NCBI GenBank assembly: GCA_018971105.1
Contig: JAGWVB010000013.1
Span: forward strand, 1 to 34,993
Length of the DNA stretch: 34,993 nucleotides
Direction: 5' to 3'
From: Burkholderiales bacterium
Lineage (GTDB): Bacteria; Pseudomonadota; Gammaproteobacteria; Burkholderiales; Burkholderiaceae_C
The notes beneath the pieces are model-generated. The model was given only the letters and a program-made list of their open reading frames with translations, was not told where the DNA came from and searched no databases. The position numbers were made by a program, and so were the translations under genes. Positions 33,714 to 34,993 of the stretch are shown here, one piece after another (position 1 is the stretch's first letter; every line of letters starts with the position of its first letter).

Positions 33714-34709
33714 ATGACTCGATTCAAGGCACGGATCTGGATGATCGGTGGGCTGGCGGCGCTTGCCGCCGGCGGCGCGCAGGCGGGCAGCTACGGCTTC
33801 CAGATCGTGGACGATCCGGCCGACCCGACCTTCAACCAATTGCTCGGCATCAACAATGCCGGCACGGCCGTCGGCTATTACGGCAACGGCACGGTCAATC
33901 CGAACCGGGGTTACACGGTCGCCGCGCCTTACACGGGGGGCGGCGCGTTCACCAACGAGAACTTCCCGGGCTCGTTCCAGACCCAGGTCACGGGCATCAA
34001 CAACGCTGGCGTGACGGTCGGGTTCTGGGTCGACGGCAGCGGGGCCAATTACGGCTTCGTCGAGCAAGGCGGCACGTTCACGACCGTCGCCAATCCGGCT
34101 GTGCAGCAGTTCAACCAACTGCTGGCGATCAACGACAGCGAGATCGCCGCGGGTTTCTACACCGACGTCGCCGGGAATTCGCACGGCTACACCTACAACG
34201 TCGGCGCCGGAACCTTCACCAGCGTCACCGTCGCCGGCTTCGCCAGCGTCCAGGCCACCGCGATCAACAATGCCGGCACCGTCGCGGGAACCGCCGGCAA
34301 CGGCGCGTCGACCCAGGGCTTCATCGATGCCGGCGGCATCGTGACGCTGCTGAACGGGCCGGCCGGCAGCGTCTCGACCGCCGTCTTCGGTCTCAACAAC
34401 CTGGGATACGCCGACGGCTTCTACACCGATGCCGCGGGCGTCGATCACGGCTTTCTCTACGACGTCGCGACGCAGAGCTACACGACGATCGACGCACCGA
34501 ACGCATCGAAAGTGGCTGGCGGCGGCACGGTCCTGAACGGGCTGAACGACGTCGGCCAGTTGACGGGCTACTACATGGACAACGGCGGCTTCACCGACGG
34601 CCTGCTGGTTACCACGCAGGCAGGAACCATTCCCGAACCGGGCAGCGTTGCATTGGTCGGCCTCGGTCTCGCGGCCGCTGCGATAGGGAGACGCCGCCGC
34701 CACGGCTGA
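33714..34709 (+). CDS. PEP-CTERM protein with HAF-like repeats
   Basis: The protein has 331 residues. The ATG at 33714 has a perfect TAGGAGGA ribosome binding site; the track start at 33468 is upstream noise. A signal peptide ends at GGAQAG. Six repeats follow, each with an INNAG-like core and then GYY/GFY (INNAGTAVGYY, INNAGVTVGFW, INDSEIAAGFY, INNAGTVAGT, LNNLGYADGFY, LNDVGQLTGYY). They suggest a beta-propeller as in HAF-family extracellular repeat proteins. The C-terminus IPEPGSVALVGLGLAAAAIGRRRRHG is a PEP-CTERM sorting signal recognised by exosortase, so the protein is probably released with exopolysaccharide. Confidence 0.88.
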   Translation: MTRFKARIWMIGGLAALAAGGAQAGSYGFQIVDDPADPTFNQLLGINNAGTAVGYYGNGTVNPNRGYTVAAPYTGGGAFTNENFPGSFQTQVTGINNAGVTVGFWVDGSGANYGFVEQGGTFTTVANPAVQQFNQLLAINDSEIAAGFYTDVAGNSHGYTYNVGAGTFTSVTVAGFASVQATAINNAGTVAGTAGNGASTQGFIDAGGIVTLLNGPAGSVSTAVFGLNNLGYADGFYTDAAGVDHGFLYDVATQSYTTIDAPNASKVAGGGTVLNGLNDVGQLTGYYMDNGGFTDGLLVTTQAGTIPEPGSVALVGLGLAAAAIGRRRRHG

Positions 34710-34906
34710 AGTCGGCGCCCGCCGACCGCCGGCAGCAGCGCCGGATCGGCGAGCCCCCCGGCCGCATCAGTCGGCGCTTGGACTCAGTGCCGCCCGGCCG
34801 TTCCGAAGGCACTGAGCGGTCACCGTTGCGCACACCGAGGCGGCGCGCGCCCCAGGCCCGGCACGCCGCGTCGAAGGCCCGGCCGCGCGCTGCCTGAGCA
34901 CCGGGC

Positions 34907-34993
34907 TCAGCGTTCGGGGGCGCCGTGCTCCTTGCGTTCGGGGTGCTTCGCCTTCTTGGCCGCCGCGGCCGCCGCTGCGCGCTGCGCGTTGGC
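34907..34993 (-). CDS. C-terminal end of an unknown protein (partial)
   Basis: The minus frame is open from the window edge to a TGA at 34907 and encodes an Ala/Lys-rich tail (AAAAAAAKKAKHPERKEHG, then APER). Such tails are common on RNA-binding proteins, but the family cannot be read from 28 residues. The preceding 34710-34906 shows no gene. Confidence 0.45.
   Translation of the reverse strand, partial: ANAQRAAAAAAAKKAKHPERKEHGAPER

Overview
The window is high-GC bacterial DNA. Its gene content points to a betaproteobacterium of the order Burkholderiales: a PHA granule phasin, an assimilatory cysH-cysD-cysN cluster with a DUF934 partner and cobA, a 107-residue FdxA-type ferredoxin, a complete ugpBAEC operon, and a PEP-CTERM protein. 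This assignment rests on gene families and neighbourhoods, not on a database search.

Layout. (1) Positions 1-1.6 kb hold the 3' end of a phasin gene, a strong terminator and a convergent patatin-like lipoprotein. (2) Positions 1.68-6.06 kb hold the sulfate assimilation operon, DUF934-cysH-cysD-cysN-cobA, in which every gene junction overlaps. The sulfite reductase gene normally found at its head is missing; a 42-codon ORF at that place may be its deletion remnant. (3) Positions 6.1-7.6 kb encode ferredoxin FdxA and a thioredoxin-reductase-like ferredoxin-NADP reductase. (4) Positions 7.6-9.95 kb hold a TPP riboswitch directly upstream of a TonB-dependent outer-membrane receptor, so the receptor is probably a thiamin-related importer and not a siderophore receptor. 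(5) A tRNA-Asn(GTT) lies at 10.0 kb.

(6) Positions 10.1-16.4 kb are a compact minus-strand integrative element. In transcription order it carries a tyrosine integrase, an unknown protein, an AlpA-like regulator, a winged-helix protein, SSB, a 37-residue membrane peptide, a primase/RepA-type helicase, an 82-residue ORF, a terminase-small-subunit-like HTH protein and two small ORFs. From the AlpA-like gene to the HTH protein, all neighbours overlap by a few bases. Two unusual repeat clusters lie inside the element. The integrase has lost its N-terminus to a complete IS3-family element (16432-17717). On the far side of that IS lies a decayed IS701-type transposase tail, and no target-site duplication is visible. 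The whole looks like a phage-satellite-like or reduced prophage remnant.

(7) Positions 18.0-20.7 kb encode a large secreted lipoprotein with two copies of a laminarinase-type carbohydrate-binding module and no recognisable catalytic domain, preceded by a perfect LacI-type operator. (8) Positions 20.9-22.2 kb are a gene graveyard: an orphan C-terminal fragment, an IS91-family transposase remnant and the N-terminal stub of a DUF3683 FAD-linked oxidoreductase. (9) Positions 22.27-26.75 kb hold a Pho-box-like leader and ugpB-ugpA-ugpE-ugpC followed by a truncated ugpQ, for sn-glycerol-3-phosphate uptake.

(10) Positions 26.8-29.5 kb hold two type II toxin-antitoxin modules, each with its own palindromic operator, plus a small acidic unknown protein and a YbjQ-family protein. 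(11) Positions 30.0-34.99 kb hold a secreted SGNH hydrolase, an AhpD-like protein and a truncated SDR gene opposite a divergent LysR regulator, an IS3 remnant, a PEP-CTERM protein with HAF-like repeats, and the 3' end of a minus-strand gene at the window edge.

Between about 10 and 34 kb the chromosome looks like an accessory, actively rearranging stretch: several truncated host genes sit next to insertion-sequence debris.
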